DNA of 64,000 bases from Neocallimastix lanati (nom. inval.). Its lineage: Eukaryota > Neocallimastigomycota > Neocallimastigomycetes > Neocallimastigales > Neocallimastigaceae. Shown piece by piece: positions 11,640 to 24,354 of this stretch; positions within the stretch are counted from its first letter, which is position 1, and each line of letters starts with the position of its first letter. Both the position numbers and the translations under genes were made by a program. The notes under the pieces were generated by a model, which was not told the DNA's origin, did not search any database, and saw only the letters and a list, made by a program, of their open reading frames with translations. The DNA is taken from positions 1,235,001 through 1,299,000 of the forward strand of contig JACVTC010000020.1 in NCBI GenBank assembly GCA_016946835.1. Reading direction: 5' to 3'.

Positions 11640-12200
11640 TAACAGAATAATTATGTTATCCATTTCTTCACCTTTCCTAGGCTATCTAATTTATATTTAG
11701 TATATATTACATTCGTATTATGAATAACACTCTTAAAATAAAGGGTTCATAGGTTTCATTGTTGCACATATCTACCGGAGTTATGGTTTAAACCTCACTA
11801 AAAATCATATGGATATAACCTCAATTCTTCGTAATTAGTCGTACTAGCCTTATGATAAGCAATACATAGGAAGATAATGGTATAAATGGAGCGATTTGTA
11901 ATTATTAAATAAACTACGAATATCAACTCAATAGGATTTATTGATTCGATATTTGTTGTTCACTTAATAAATAATAATATTGTTAAAAAATAATAAAATT
12001 TAATATATATATAATGGATACTTCTTCTATTTGATCCTTCCTTTCATGGCTAATAATAATAACCAAAATATTATCTAAATTTTCTCTTTTTGCTTAATTC
12101 CAATTCGAACTCAAATTCTAAACACTAATAATATTTTTTAAGCGAAATTTTATTAATTATTATATATTGATTATATCAATATTTAGTTAAAACAATATTT
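11640..12200. other. Unclassified intergenic segment
   Basis: Includes a GC-richer patch at 11735-11890 whose frames are interrupted by stops. No homology recognised. Possibly an old repeat fragment. Confidence 0.35.
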
Positions 12201-12342
12201 CAATTTTATTCTATAAAGTCTACATTTCTTCTTTTCCTCTATCTCTTCATCTCTTCACACCTCCTCCTCTTCAATTTTATTCTATAAAGTCTACATTTCT
12301 TCTTTTCCTCTATCTCTTCATCTCTTCACACCTCCTCCTCCT
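12201..12342. repeat. Tandem duplication, 71-bp unit, two copies
   Basis: The pyrimidine-rich unit begins CAATTTTATTCTATAAAG at 12201 and again at 12272, and is near-identical across both copies. Confidence 0.9.
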
Positions 12343-12639
12343 CAATAAAATTAAATAAAATAATAAAAGTCATAGACATATAATAAAAATGAAAATATAA
12401 TAAATATTTAATTTAAGTTTAAAAGTATAAATTGAATTATATGATATATTTTAGAGGTTAATAACAAGGAATTGAAATGAAATAATATACTATCTTAGTG
12501 TTTAATTCTTGAAAGAGAATTAAATTATAAATTTCATTTTTTTTTTTTATTTATTATATGAGAAACTTTATTTTTTTTTTTCCTTTAAAGAATCATATCA
12601 AATAAATTTTATACTATTTAATACTAATTGAAAGAGTAT

Positions 12640-12910
12640 AGTTATCATTATCTGTAGAAGTAGTTCCTACCACATTCCTGTATAAGTAACTATTAAGAAT
12701 ATCATTCAATACCACTCTTGTCTAGAGATAATAAACAAGGAGTGACGATGTCGAACCAGTATGACAACATAACAACTTATAGAGCTGAGTAATACAATAT
12801 GTATGTTTGTGGTAACCCATACATATTGAATATTACATACCTCAGAGTCGTTCAAACAGTATTTATATATTTCAATAAATGCTTAGTTTAAAATTATTTT
12901 TAACATTCAA
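12640..12910. other. GC-richer unclassified segment, possible solo LTR or transposon relic
   Basis: About 270 bp with clearly higher GC content. It contains an inverted repeat, CAATATGTATG against CATACATATTG (about 12797-12830), nested in a longer imperfect one bounded by CTGAG and CTCAG. It could be an LTR fragment, but I find no target duplication and no matching copy in the window. Confidence 0.35.
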
Positions 12911-13084
12911 CACTAAAGAGAAAAGTAATAATAATAACGCTATTATCAACGCTAAAATAATTAATAATTATCCATTAAATTCAGTTACAATACTAGAAAG
13001 TACAAAATATAATTATTAGTACTATTATTAATATAAATTATGAAGTAAATCTTATAAATTATTTAACTAAATATATAATTTTTA

Positions 13085-13323
<239 letters not shown>

Positions 13324-13538
13324 TAATATATCTTTTTTATAATATATCTTTTTTATTAATGTATTAATAAATAATTACAATGAAATATTTAATAAATATA
13401 GTTAAATTAAATATTTCTTTTATTTATATACATTTTATATTTATATTATTATTTCAGATATGAGGAGATAATAATTTCAAAAATAATCCATATAATGATA
13501 TTTTATTAATTTATAATAATGATCTTCTGATTTGTAAT

Positions 13539-13620
13539 ATTCATTTAATCCCACAGTTATTTGTAACTGTGGGATTAAATGAATAGTAAGAAATAAGTTA
13601 TTTGTAACTTATTTCTTACT
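13539..13620. repeat. Two adjacent perfect hairpins with identical loops
   Basis: Hairpin 1: 21-bp arms 13539-13559 and 13564-13584, loop TTTG. Hairpin 2 starts on the next base: 16-bp arms 13585-13600 and 13605-13620, loop TTTG again. In both, the loop is flanked by GTTA and TAAC, giving GTTATTTGTAAC. The first stem is unusually GC-rich for this DNA (ATCCCACAG). Confidence 0.95.
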
Positions 13621-13639
13621 ATCATAAAAGAGTCTAAGT

Positions 13640-14315
13640 TAATGACTGAAGTATTAAAAAAAAATTATAAATAACTAAAAAGAATAACATTTATAGCTAT
13701 ATATCTTCTAATAGTAATATTAATAACAATAATAATACTTAATTTATAAAAGCAATAAATTAAAGATTCCTAAAGAAAAAAAAATTTAAAAGAAAAAAAA
13801 ATAACATATTAATCATTAAATTATAGATATAAATATATATTTATTAATATATATTTTAATGATAAATTTTTGATTCACTATTTAATATATGAAAATTTTA
13901 AAAATATTCAAATAATTAAAAAAATAAAAAAAAAAAAAAAGAAAAGAATAATTTTATTTAAATAAATTTAAATTAATATAATATATAAAAAATAAATAAA
14001 AAAATAAATTTTTCCTCATTAATGTACTTTATGCCAATGTTGTAAAAAAAAAAAAAAAAAAAAAAAAAAGAGTCCACAGAAATAAGGAATAAACAAATCT
14101 AATACTTTAAAATGCTTAATTTTTTTGCCAATTTTTTTTTTTCTTTATTGTTTTTTTTTTTTTTTTTTTTTTACCCCTTTTTTATTTTTAAATATTTGTT
14201 TACTTTTAGGATAAATATATTTATAGTTTTCAAAATACAACATATTTTTTTTTTTTTTTTTGATCTTGATACTGATTTGAAAAAAAATTTTTATAATTAT
14301 CAAATTAAATGTTAA

Positions 14316-14353
<38 letters not shown>

Positions 14354-14575
14354 CATTTTTATTGAATATATACATTAAATAGTTTATTTTTATTATTTTT
14401 GTAAAAAAAAAAAAAAATTAGTTTTTCCTTAAAAATTCAAATATATTTATATGTAGAAGTTCATATACATGCATAAATGTATATGTAAATTTATAAATGA
14501 TAACAATATATCAATATCAAAATCAAAATTTTTAAATCATGAAAAAAAAAATTATATGACTAATTCTTTTATTGA

Positions 14576-14615
<40 letters not shown>

Positions 14616-15339
14616 GATATTTAATTATGTATAATATTTAAATATTTATAATAATTAGTTTTTATTCTTCCATTGAATCTAGTAATAAAAATAATTAAAA
14701 AAATACATAATTAATAAATAATAATTATTTGATATCAAATCATTTAAAACATATAAAAATTTTTCTTTTACTTTTTTTTTTTTTTTTGTTTTTTTTTTTT
14801 GTTTTTAAATTTTTTAAAATAAAAGAAGATTATTAAGTAAAATGAAGTTTACTGTTTTTTCATATTAAATTTTAATAGTTTTTATTAATTATTACTAATA
14901 TTATATGTTGTATGTTGTATGGATGATCCATTAAAATTTTTAAATTTATTTTTATGTATATAATATTAAATTTAAAATATAGAAATCTATTAATTAGGAA
15001 TATATTATAATTATAAAAATATTTATATACTATTAGATTAAATTTGATAAAATAAAAATATCTTTTTTTTTTTTTTTATATTTAAAAAAAGCAACTTCAT
15101 CTAAAATATTTTATTTATTATAAATTAAAATAAATTATTTAAATCAAGAAGTTATAGATAAAACAAAGATATATAATTATATATATATATATTCTTCAAA
15201 AAATACTAATACTAATTAAATATATTTTTAAATCTATTTTGTATATTTATAGGATTAAAATTAGTTTAATATTTATATATTTAATTTATAATTTTTTTTC
15301 CTTATTTTAAATCCTATTGCATATTTCATAATTAAAATT

Positions 15340-15404
<65 letters not shown>

Positions 15405-15613
15405 AAGAAAATAAAGAAAATAAATTTAGTTAAAAGAAAATAAAGATAAAAAGTTTAATTAAATTTTATTTATTATTATTATTATTATTTTTTTAATTTA
15501 TACCATTGTAATGAATTGAATTATATGTAATTTATTAATTTTTTTTATTTAATATCTCTGATATTTTTAATAAATAATTATTATTAATTATGACATTATG
15601 AATTTTTTTATTA

Positions 15614-15644
<31 letters not shown>

Positions 15645-16994
15645 CATAATTAGAAATAATAGTTATATATACATATATAATAGATTTAATATATATATTA
15701 TTAAATCTACCATTAAATTCAATATAATTTAACTCTTAAATAATTTATATTTATTTAATAGCTCAATATAAAATAAAATATAAAATATAATATATAAATC
15801 CAAATAAATGAATTTTAATGAATGAGAAATAAATAAGAAATAAAGAAATTAGATTATTTAACAACAACAACAACAACAACAAAAAAAAAAAAAAAAAAGG
15901 CATATCAAATGAATAATTGTTAATTAACACATAAAAAAAATGTTTATTTATTTATTGCTATTATTATTGTATTATATGATGTAATTATAAAATTATAAAT
16001 TATAGTTAGGATATAAAAATTAATTAAGAGTTAATATAAGAGTTACGGCCATTATATTTTATTAATTATAGATAGATTGACTTAAGATATTCTGTTTATG
16101 TTTTAGCATTATAATGCATAATTTTTTTTTTTTTAAAAAAAAAAAAAAAGAGGTACTTTTGATTATTAAACTGAATTTAAATGCTTAAATATAAGCTTTG
16201 ATATTTCATATTATTTTATTTCGACTTATATATATATAAATAGAGAACGTGAGAGAATCACTTTTTAATTTATAAATTATACTTTAAATTTGATCTTTTT
16301 TATTTTATTAATTTTATTTATTTATTTATTTTTATATATATATATATTAAATTAATACTACATCATTAATAGTTTCATATATTAAAATTATATTATTTAT
16401 ATTAATATGTATATAATATTAATCATTTAATATATAGGAAGACAAGTAAAGTACAATAAATCACTTCTAATGATTTATATACACTGGATAATTTATTTTT
16501 TTTTTTTTTTTTATAAAAAAATAAGAGATTTCTATTAAATTAGTATAATATAAATTCATATTATATAAATATTGATAAAACTTAATACTAATTATAACTG
16601 AATAAATAGTAATCATCAATGGAGAGATACAGTTTATAAATAATTGAATGATAATTATGGATAAAGAAATATTTTTTATCAAAAGGAATATAAAAAAATT
16701 TTTTTCAATATATTCGATTTTTATTATTAGTATTATTGTTATTTGATTTTACCATAAAATTATTTTTATTAGTTTTTTTTATTTTTATTTTTTTTTTTTT
16801 TATTTTTTTTTATTTTTTTCTACTTTAATAGTAATTATTATTACTATTTTTTAATTTGATATATTAATTATTTATCATTCAACTATTTATGATAGAATAT
16901 ATATTTATTTTTTATGTCTTCATTTTTTCATATTTATCATTTTTTGTATATATATTATTATATTTATTATATTATAGATTCTATTTATTTATTT

Positions 16995-17025
<31 letters not shown>

Positions 17026-18025
17026 TTTTCTGTATTCTGTTAAATTTTTTTGCTATTAAAAATCATTAATATTTTAAATATAAATTATCATTTTTTAATG
17101 AAAAAAATGTATTTATGATTTATTTGTTTATAAACAATTAATATAACAATAATAATATAACAATAATTTATCAATAATAAATAATTTCTTGAATATATAT
17201 AATAAATAATAAATAATTGAATAATAAATAATAAATAATAAATAATAAATAATAAATAATAAATAATAAATAATAAATAATAAATAATAAATAATTGAAT
17301 AATAAATAATAAATAATTGAATAATAAATAATAAATAATAAATAATAAAAAATAAAAAATAAATAATTGAATAATAAATAATTATATAATAAATAATAAA
17401 TAAATATATTAATAAATAATTCACCAAAATCAAATTAAATTTTGATTATTTTTTATGGAAAAAAGACCATTAATTTTTAAATATTAAAATTATTATTTTA
17501 TATTTTATTATTATATAGATATATTTTTTATTTTATTATTTTATCATATTTTATTATTTATTTTATCATAATTTAATATTTATTACTTAATATTTTATTT
17601 TATTTTATTTTATTTTATTTTATCAAATTTTATTATTTATTTTTACTTTATTTTGATTTATTTTGATTTATTTTATTTTGATTTATTTTGATTTATTTTA
17701 TTTTATTTTGTTTTGTTTTATTTAATAAAAGTTAATTCATGATTATTTAACCAAATTTTCAAAATATTATTTTTTTTTTTTTTACTTTCCTTATATTTAA
17801 TCAATCAACTCAAAATAATAAAAATTATCAATTATCAATATAATTAATTTAATAATATATGAAAATTTACATTGACATAATATATTATGATTTGATTGTA
17901 ATTCTAAATTCAAATTAATTTTTTTTTTTTTTATTTTATTATTAAAAATATTATTTTTTAATTTTTTTTATTTAATAAATATTTATTGTGATAGTAATTA
18001 ATATTTAATAATATGCTTAGTTTTC
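13640..18025. other. Long AT-rich intergenic region, no gene seen
   Basis: Dominated by A/T homopolymers (poly-A 15346-15402, poly-T 14580-14614) and short microsatellites, including a CAA repeat at 15862-15880. The apparent frames at 14112-14375 and 16467-16682 are translations of homopolymers and AT runs. No exon-like segment found. Confidence 0.6.
17196..17400. repeat. (AATAAAT)n microsatellite, interrupted
   Basis: Arrays of the same 7-mer as at 10310, interrupted by AATTGAATAATA variants. Confidence 0.9.
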
Positions 18026-18028
18026 ATA

Positions 18029-18040
18029 TATATAAAGGAC
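18029..18040 (+). promoter_or_regulatory. TATA-like element upstream of the GPI-protein gene
   Basis: TATATAAAGGAC followed by a poly-T tract, about 165 bp before the ATG at 18204. The core TATAAARGAC is shared with other genes in the window (near 7950 minus, 22217 plus and 26200 plus). Confidence 0.45.
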
Positions 18041-18203
18041 TTTTTTTTTCTTCTGAATTTTTTTTTTTTTAGACTTTAATAATAACATTTGTATTGTTAT
18101 AAATTTCAAAAAAAAAAATATTTATATATATATATATATATATATCAAAATAGAAAAAATATTACTAATTTAAGAAATTCAAATTTTAAAACAAATTATC
18201 CAA

Positions 18204-19268
18204 ATGAAGTGTACTTTATTTACTCTTATTGCTTTCTCTATTAGTTTAGTTAGTGCTGAAATTAAGATCAGTAACCCAATTGGTTCTACTAAATGGACTT
18301 TCGGTAAGACCGAAACTGTTCAATGGAGTACTGATGCTTCCGAATCTGGTCCAAGGGATTTATATGTTGTAAGTATATCATTTAAATAGATATTAATTGT
18401 TTAAAAAAAAAAAAATAAAAAATAAAAAATAAAAAAACTAGATATCAAATATAATTGATATACATATATATGTGTGTGTATAAAAGTGATAATTAATTAA
18501 ATATATTTATTTTATGTAAAATAAAAATACTTTAATATAATAATAAAATATAAAATAGTTCTTCCTTAATAATATTAGTGAACCAACTTTATTCCAAGGT
18601 GGTGATTACGTCGCTAAGACTGCTGTTGATGATGTTACAGCTGGATCGGCCAAGGTTGACCTTGTATGTATTAGAAAAAAAAATATTAAAAAAAAATTAT
18701 TAAATTTGAAATCTAATATGAATTTATGTCAATGTTATGTTTAATTTTTAATATTTATGAATGAAATTTTTTTAAAAAAATTTTTTTTTTTTGAAAATGT
18801 ATATAATAGTCTGGTGTTGATACTTCTAAATACCCTCCAAGCAGCAATAAATACTTTATTCGTATTGGTGATGTAGACGGTGGTTATTCTGCTCAATTCA
18901 CTATTAGTGGTGGAACAGGTAAAGCATCTACTGGTGCATCTACTGGTGCATCTACCGGTACTTCTACTGGTGCATCTACTGGTGCATCTACTGGTGCATC
19001 TACTGGTGTTTCTACTGGTGCAACCGGTTCTAGTTCCATTAGTTCCAGTCCCGCTTCAGGTGCTAATACAGGTGTTAGTGCTGGTTCAACTGGTGCCACT
19101 ACCGGTGCTACTGGTGTTACTTCCAGCATCAACGCTGGTAATTCTACCAGTAGTAATACTGTTACATCAGCTACTTCCCCTTCTGGTAAAACTTCCAGTG
19201 ACGCTACATCCAAGGTTGCTTTCTCTTTCATGGCTATCTTCGCTGCTCTCATTGCTCTCTTATTCTAA
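18204..19268 (+). CDS. Kre9/KNH-like GPI-anchored Ser/Thr-rich protein, three exons
   Basis: Exons: 18204-18368, 18559-18663 and 18810-19268, all phase 0, with donors GTAAGT and GTATGT and acceptors TAG; 242 residues. A signal peptide (residues 1-19, ending SAE) is followed by IKISNPIGSTKWTFGKTETV and QWS, the N-terminal Kre9/Knh1-like signature. Exon 3 completes the domain with KYFIRIGDVDGG and AQFTISGG. It then turns into a TGAS-type tetrapeptide repeat and a Ser/Thr/Gly-rich stalk (about 75 residues, likely O-glycosylated). It ends in a short hydrophobic tail after KTSSDATSK, a GPI signal. GC content and codon use are higher than in the surroundings, as for a well-expressed gene. It is the paralogue of the gene at 6965-7904. 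A cell-wall or surface role is inferred from the family. Confidence 0.88.
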
Positions 19269-19269
19269 A

Positions 19270-19451
19270 TTTTTTAATTGTTATAATGAAATAGAAAAAT
19301 AAAAATTTGATAACCACATTTTTTTTTAACAGTAAAAAAGAATTATTTATTATATAGAAATTTAATTTAATTAAAAAAAAAAAAAAAAAAAAAAAAAGAA
19401 AAAAAGAAAAAAGAAAATTCAGAAATCTTCCGAACAAAATAATTTGAATAA

Positions 19452-19486
<35 letters not shown>

Positions 19487-19785
19487 CTTTATCTTTATCT
19501 ATTATTATAGTTTAATCGATATTTTAATATTTTTTTTTTATAATTTTTTTTATAATATTTTTTTTTTATTTTTATTTTTTATTAAATTACTATCCTAAAA
19601 ATTCACTAAAAAAAAAAAAAAAATGAAATAAGAAAAAATAAAAAGAATATTAATAAAAATAATAAATTTTTTTTTAAAAAAACAATAATAATAATTTTAT
19701 CTTAATTTTAAAAACATATATATATATATATTTATTTTTTTTTTTATATATATAAAAAAATCTATAAAATTTCATTATTACAAAA
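19270..19785. other. AT-rich intergenic stretch
   Basis: Poly-A and poly-T runs only, including poly-T at 19453-19484. Contains the 3' end of the upstream gene. No further gene. Confidence 0.5.
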
Positions 19786-19789
19786 AGTT

Positions 19790-20445
19790 GATAGTGAGCA
19801 TGCTTTTTAAAATTTTCAAAATAATAAATCAGTATCTTCTACTGATGAAAAAAAAAAAAATTAAAAGCTTTAGCATGTTCATTTTAATTTTCTTGGGTCG
19901 GATTCTTCAGGTCATAGTCTTTCTAAAGATTTCTGGAAAGATTCTGAACCCCAATGTTATGAACTATTTTTCCATGTCTATGATGGAAAAGGAATAACCT
20001 AAAAAAAAAAAAAAAAAAAAAAGTGTATAACTCAGTTCCCATATATAATGTATTAATGAAAATTCATCTCTTTGGTATTAGAGGTAAATGTTGGAAATTT
20101 ATTGAAAAAACTTATACTTATCTTCCAAGGCTGATGTAAGGGTTGGTGGACAATTACTAGCATCATTTAATATTAAGAAAGACGTTTCGTCATGATTGTT
20201 CCCTCTCACTAATTTTATATAAATTGTTCATTATTGGCATTTTTAATAAATGTAATTGGCTTCCGATGGATACTTCGTGCCAAGATGTTGGATATAAATT
20301 CGATGCTCCTGTTGTCAAAGTCACCAATATGATTGAAGATGACTTATCCAGAACGGTGTCTTTGTTGTTAGGGAGAAAAATAGGAATCCTCGATTGGAAC
20401 ATTGGTTTTCTAAATGCTTTCTTTTCCGTGAATTTCGAATGAAAT
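19790..20445 (+). pseudogene. Decayed non-LTR retrotransposon reverse transcriptase fragment
   Basis: Reading across frames, the region gives pieces typical of a LINE reverse transcriptase. ELFFHVYDGKGI resembles the segment before the polymerase core. VYNSVPIYNVLMKIHLFGI and RGKCWKFIEKTY follow, the motif A/B region in which family members read KAYDSVPI. CSLSLILYKLFIIGIFNKC corresponds to the family's CPLSP.LFNLFINDIF. Several stops and frameshifts and an internal poly-A tract (20001-20022) interrupt it, and the FADD motif is not seen. It lies on the opposite strand to the LINE relics at 4.7-6.5 kb and may or may not be the same family. Confidence 0.7.
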
Positions 20446-20534
20446 ATTTTTAAGAAGATTGAAATTCTTTTTGGAAAAATTTTTGTAATTACCAAATATT
20501 GTCCAATATCAAATAGTAATGTAAACACCATAAT

Positions 20535-20815
20535 TATTTTTAAAATTTCATTATATTTAAATTAATTTTATACATCTTCATATATATATATTTATTTTAT
20601 TTCAATATATTTATAATGCAATTAGTATTTTAATATTTTTATTATTTAATAAATAAGGTAATGGAAGTATATTTCTCCTCCTCTTTTTATACAATTGATA
20701 TTAATTTCTATTAGTATTAATAGTTTTAGTATTTTTGTGTTCAATGACTTCAATCCTTAACTAACCTATATTTTACTTCGAAATAAAGTATAAATTTTAA
20801 TAGTAAATTTAACAT

Positions 20816-20852
<37 letters not shown>

Positions 20853-21480
20853 CATCGAAGTCCTCACTTAGGATATCTACTCTTTACTATTGTTTAAAAT
20901 ATTTATTATAATAGTAACTCTGATTAATTTATTTAACATTATTTTTTGTCATTGAAAAGAATATTGACAAGACAAAAAAAATTCAGATAGCGATATTTAT
21001 AATAAATCATAATCTTTGTCCACAAAGAAATTATTATCAGTGAATAATAAATGAGAGGGAAAGAGTTTGAGAGCTTTTCTTTCCATAAAAACTTTTAATA
21101 TTTCTTATATATAGGATTTTTAGATATTAGTAAAAAAACTAAAAAAAAAAAAAAAAAAGTTAATACTAACTCTATTTAAAACCGTATTTAAAAAATTACC
21201 ATTAAATTAAGTCCATTTGACATTTTTAGATGCTAACACCACCATAGTTTATTTATAAATTTTCGAAAATATTTTCAAATACTTAATAAATTCTTTAATA
21301 AATTTATTATAAAAAAAAAATTATAAGTTATATAATCATTTTTTCCATTTATCTTCTTAAAAAAAATATATATATATATATATATATATTATATTATTTA
21401 ATTAAAAATAAACATGGAGTTCAAAAAAGTTAAAATATATATTGTTTCTTGTCAAATAAAAAAAAAAAAAAATATCCAAT
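20535..21480. other. AT-rich intergenic region
   Basis: No gene seen. Homopolymers at 20820-20848 and 21140-21158, and a TA run at 21366-21390. Confidence 0.5.
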
Positions 21481-21656
21481 TCATTGTAGTCTAGTCTCAT
21501 TTATGATATAATATATTTATTATGAATGTAAACTAATAATTGAGAGAAATAGATATGTATGCTTAGGGAACAAATTGCTACTACTTCGTGATTACGAGCT
21601 CCTATCTACTATATTTCTCAGTCAATATATAATTATTTGTAGTTTTTATCAGAATA

Positions 21657-21810
21657 TGTGAATTAAGTTTAATGTATTAAAATGTAATGTATTTAATGTA
21701 ATGTATAAGCCATAATGTACTTGTATAAATTGAATGTAACATGTAAAATTAACTATTTGCAACTCTTTATAATAAATAAAGTTGACTTAATATGATCTTA
21801 TTTTCTAACA
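21657..21810 (+). mobile_element. Possible solo LTR of a retrotransposon
   Basis: Begins TGTGAATTAAGTTTAAT, like the start of the copia LTR in this window (TGTTAGAAATTAAGTTTAAT), has an AATAAATAAAGTT polyadenylation-like stretch near its end, as that LTR does, and ends TCTAACA. No target-site duplication is evident. An imperfect inverted repeat (21530-21635, arms ATTGAGAGAAATAGATA and the reverse) precedes it. Confidence 0.35.
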
Positions 21811-22213
21811 GTTTTAACTTGGTTTTGCTAATAAAAGTTGTTAAATATTATATATTAATTTTTTTTTTATAATATATTTTTTTATATTTATTTTAGTTTG
21901 ATACAATATAAAAATAATATATTATTATATTATATTATTTAATTAAAAATTAATGGAATTTTTGTAATATATATAATTTGACACAAAATAAATAAAATAT
22001 ATTATTTAATTAAAAATAATTATGGAGGTTAAAAAAATTTTTTTTTTTTTTTTGAACATTTTCAATTATAATATATATTGTTTCAAGTCAAATATATAAT
22101 TACACAAAAAAATAAAAAAAAAAAAAAATAATATATTGATATATATTAAATTAAATAAACCTCCGTTTTAAATAATGTAATTAATACTTTATCTCCAAAA
22201 AAAAAAATCTCGA

Positions 22214-22226
22214 ATAACTATAAAAG
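22214..22226 (+). promoter_or_regulatory. TATA-like element upstream of the small membrane protein gene
   Basis: CTATAAAAGACAAC followed by poly-T, about 220 bp before the ATG at 22444. The duplicated locus keeps it as CTATAAAGGACAAC near 26200. Confidence 0.45.
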
Positions 22227-22443
22227 ACAACTTTTTTACTCTATTTTTTTTTTTCTTTGAAAAATAAATATAAAATAAAGTAATACTAAAAAAAATTCAA
22301 ATTTAAATAAAACTAAAATAAATAAAAAATATAAATATAAATTAAAGTTATATTTTAAAATTATATATATATTTTTAAAATAAAAAAAAAAGAAAAAAAA
22401 AAAAATTTATAAATAAAAAAGTAAATAAATTGAAAAATTAAAA

Positions 22444-22839
22444 ATGGGCAAAATTAAAACAGAAAAAGAAAAGATAGTAGAATATAGTAGGATTGTTATT
22501 GTAATAGCCTTTTTATATATAATTAAAGATATAATTCTGAGTTTAGCATATAGAGATGAACTTACTATAATATGCATGCTTGATATATTTATTGAAATTG
22601 CGATTATCGTTTTTATGAACCAAAGAAAGGTTAAAGTATTGAAAACACTCTTCAGCATATTTTTAATAAATCTCATAATAAAAACTCTATGTTTCTTTAT
22701 TGTATTTGTATCATATTTTGAAAAGAGTGTGATTGTATTTTTCTTTGGTTTAGATGCTATATGCTATTTAATCTGTACCATATATATTAAAGTAATTATC
22801 AAAAAATTATTAAAAAATAAGGATCAAAATGAACTTTAA
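22444..22839 (+). CDS. Small membrane protein with four predicted helices, function unknown
   Basis: 131 codons, single exon, start in AAAAATGGG context. After a charged N-terminus (KIKTEKEK) there are four hydrophobic segments: about residues 17-36, 39-57, 64-90 and 93-115. Short charged loops separate them (NQRKVKV between helices 2 and 3), and the tail is Lys/Asn-rich (KKLLKNKDQNEL). I do not recognise the family. The layout is that of small tetraspan proteins. A diverged, broken duplicate at 26360-26835 aligns along its length, and the duplication includes the promoter-like element and the 3' flank. This supports the frame being, or having been, a real gene. Confidence 0.65.
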   Translation: MGKIKTEKEKIVEYSRIVIVIAFLYIIKDIILSLAYRDELTIICMLDIFIEIAIIVFMNQRKVKVLKTLFSIFLINLIIKTLCFFIVFVSYFEKSVIVFFFGLDAICYLICTIYIKVIIKKLLKNKDQNEL

Positions 22840-22949
22840 TAATGTTCCAGAAAATATTGTTCAAAATATATATACATATATATATTAATAATATATAATA
22901 TTCAAATTGCATTTTAGATTTGAAAAAGAAATATACAAATCAATTTCTA

Positions 22950-23364
22950 AAATGGTAATAATTATATTTTCATCCCTTTGAATATAAGGATTAAAAGTGA
23001 TTACTTTTAATAGTGTAATAATCAAATATATATATATATATATTTAAACCATAACAAAATTTTAAATTAATTTACAATAGAAATTAGAATAAAAAATAAA
23101 ATTTTAAAATAAAAATAAAAATAAAGATAAAAATAAAAATAAAAATAAATAAATAAAAAATAAATAAATAAATAAATAAAATAAATAGGAAATAAAGATA
23201 AAAATATTAATTAATTTTTGGCTTAACAAATTGTTCATATTAAGAAAAACAAAAAACAAACAAAAAAAACAAATAAAAGAATTTTTTTTTTAAAAAAAAA
23301 AATAAAAAAAAAATTTATAAAAAAAAAAACTTAAAAGTTATATACTGTTAATGATATATTTGCT
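22950..23364. other. AT-rich intergenic stretch
   Basis: AAATAAA and poly-A/T runs only; no gene seen. Confidence 0.5.
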
Positions 23365-23640
23365 TCATTTATTTATTTATTTACTTATATATAGATATTT
23401 TTTATTTTAATTACTGTATATATATTTTATATATTTAAGATATTATTTTCGTAGCATTTATTTATTTATTTACTTATATAGATTTTTTTATTTTAATTAC
23501 TTATATATATTTTATATATTTAAGATATTATTTTCGTAGCATTTATTTATTTATTTACTTATATATAGATATTTTTTATTTTAATTATTGTATATATATT
23601 TTATATATTTAAGATATTATTTTCGTAGCATTTATTTATT
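23365..23640. repeat. Minisatellite, about 88-bp unit, three copies
   Basis: Units start with CATTTATTTATTTATTTACT at about 23366, 23455 and 23540 and end ATATTATTTTCGTAG. The copies are nearly identical. Confidence 0.9.
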
Positions 23641-23890
23641 TTTTTTTTCTTCATATTTTATCATTGTATGTAATTACTATTTTTTTTTTTTTTTTTTTTA
23701 TTTCTATTATGTATGAATAATATACAAAAAAATATTATATTATATAATTATATATATATACAAAACTCAATAATATCAATATTAATTTCTTTTTGATATT
23801 AATCATTTTAATATTCTTTCCTAACATATGGGTACATATGTCTGTAGATAATTTCTACAAAAGCAATCTTTCTGACAAATTTTCAAGTAC

Positions 23891-23940
23891 CAAGTGAGCT
23901 AGAACGTATCTCATTGGGGTTGGGCTATTCAGGCCCATCT
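23891..23940 (-). repeat. R1 repeat fragment
   Basis: CAAGTGAGCTAGAACGTAT and then TCATTGGGGTTGGGCTATTC match the CAAGTGAGCTAG end of repeat R1 (reverse strand of 4080-4030, and 25352-25400). Confidence 0.6.
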
Positions 23941-23963
23941 CAATATAATAATATAATATTTCC

Positions 23964-23998
<35 letters not shown>

Positions 23999-23999
23999 A

Positions 24000-24110
24000 T
24001 CCATCGATACAACAGAGTTAGTGAAGACTGCATCCTTTCATTCTGCTCCTCCTCAAATAAATACAACTGGCCTTCTTTTTGGCTCACTTTTTTTTTTTTT
24101 TTTTTTTTTT
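24000..24110. other. GC-richer fragment flanked by homopolymers
   Basis: About 85 bp between a poly-A and a poly-T tract; no homology recognised. A TTTG repeat run follows at 24114-24140. Confidence 0.3.
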
Positions 24111-24354
24111 TTTTGTTTGTTTGTTTGTTTTATTGTTTGTTTTTTTTTTTTTTTTTTTTTTTGTTTTTTTCCTAATTTTTTATATCTTTAAGGTTTTTTT
24201 GGAAATACTTTACACATGTGTAAGATAATTTTTAATTTTTTAAAAAATATATATATATATTTATATTTAAATTTTAATGAAATAAAATTCAAAATAAAAA
24301 TAAATAAAAGTAAATAAAAAATAGCAATTATTAATGATGAAAAAAAAAAAATAA

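Noticed and set aside
14112-17433. Hydrophobic frames in the long intergenic region
   Set aside because: Made of poly-T/A and AATAAAT microsatellite translation (Phe, Lys, Leu-Leu-Phe-Ile-Ile-Tyr); no start context or exon signals.
18880-19302. Two overlapping frames rich in Leu/Val (plus) and Pro/Val/Ala (minus)
   Set aside because: Shadows of the TGAS repeat in exon 3 of the GPI-protein gene, which alone has signal peptide, domain and GPI tail when spliced.
20190-20531. 113-codon minus-strand frame
   Set aside because: It is antisense to the reverse transcriptase relic, whose plus-strand text is recognisable.
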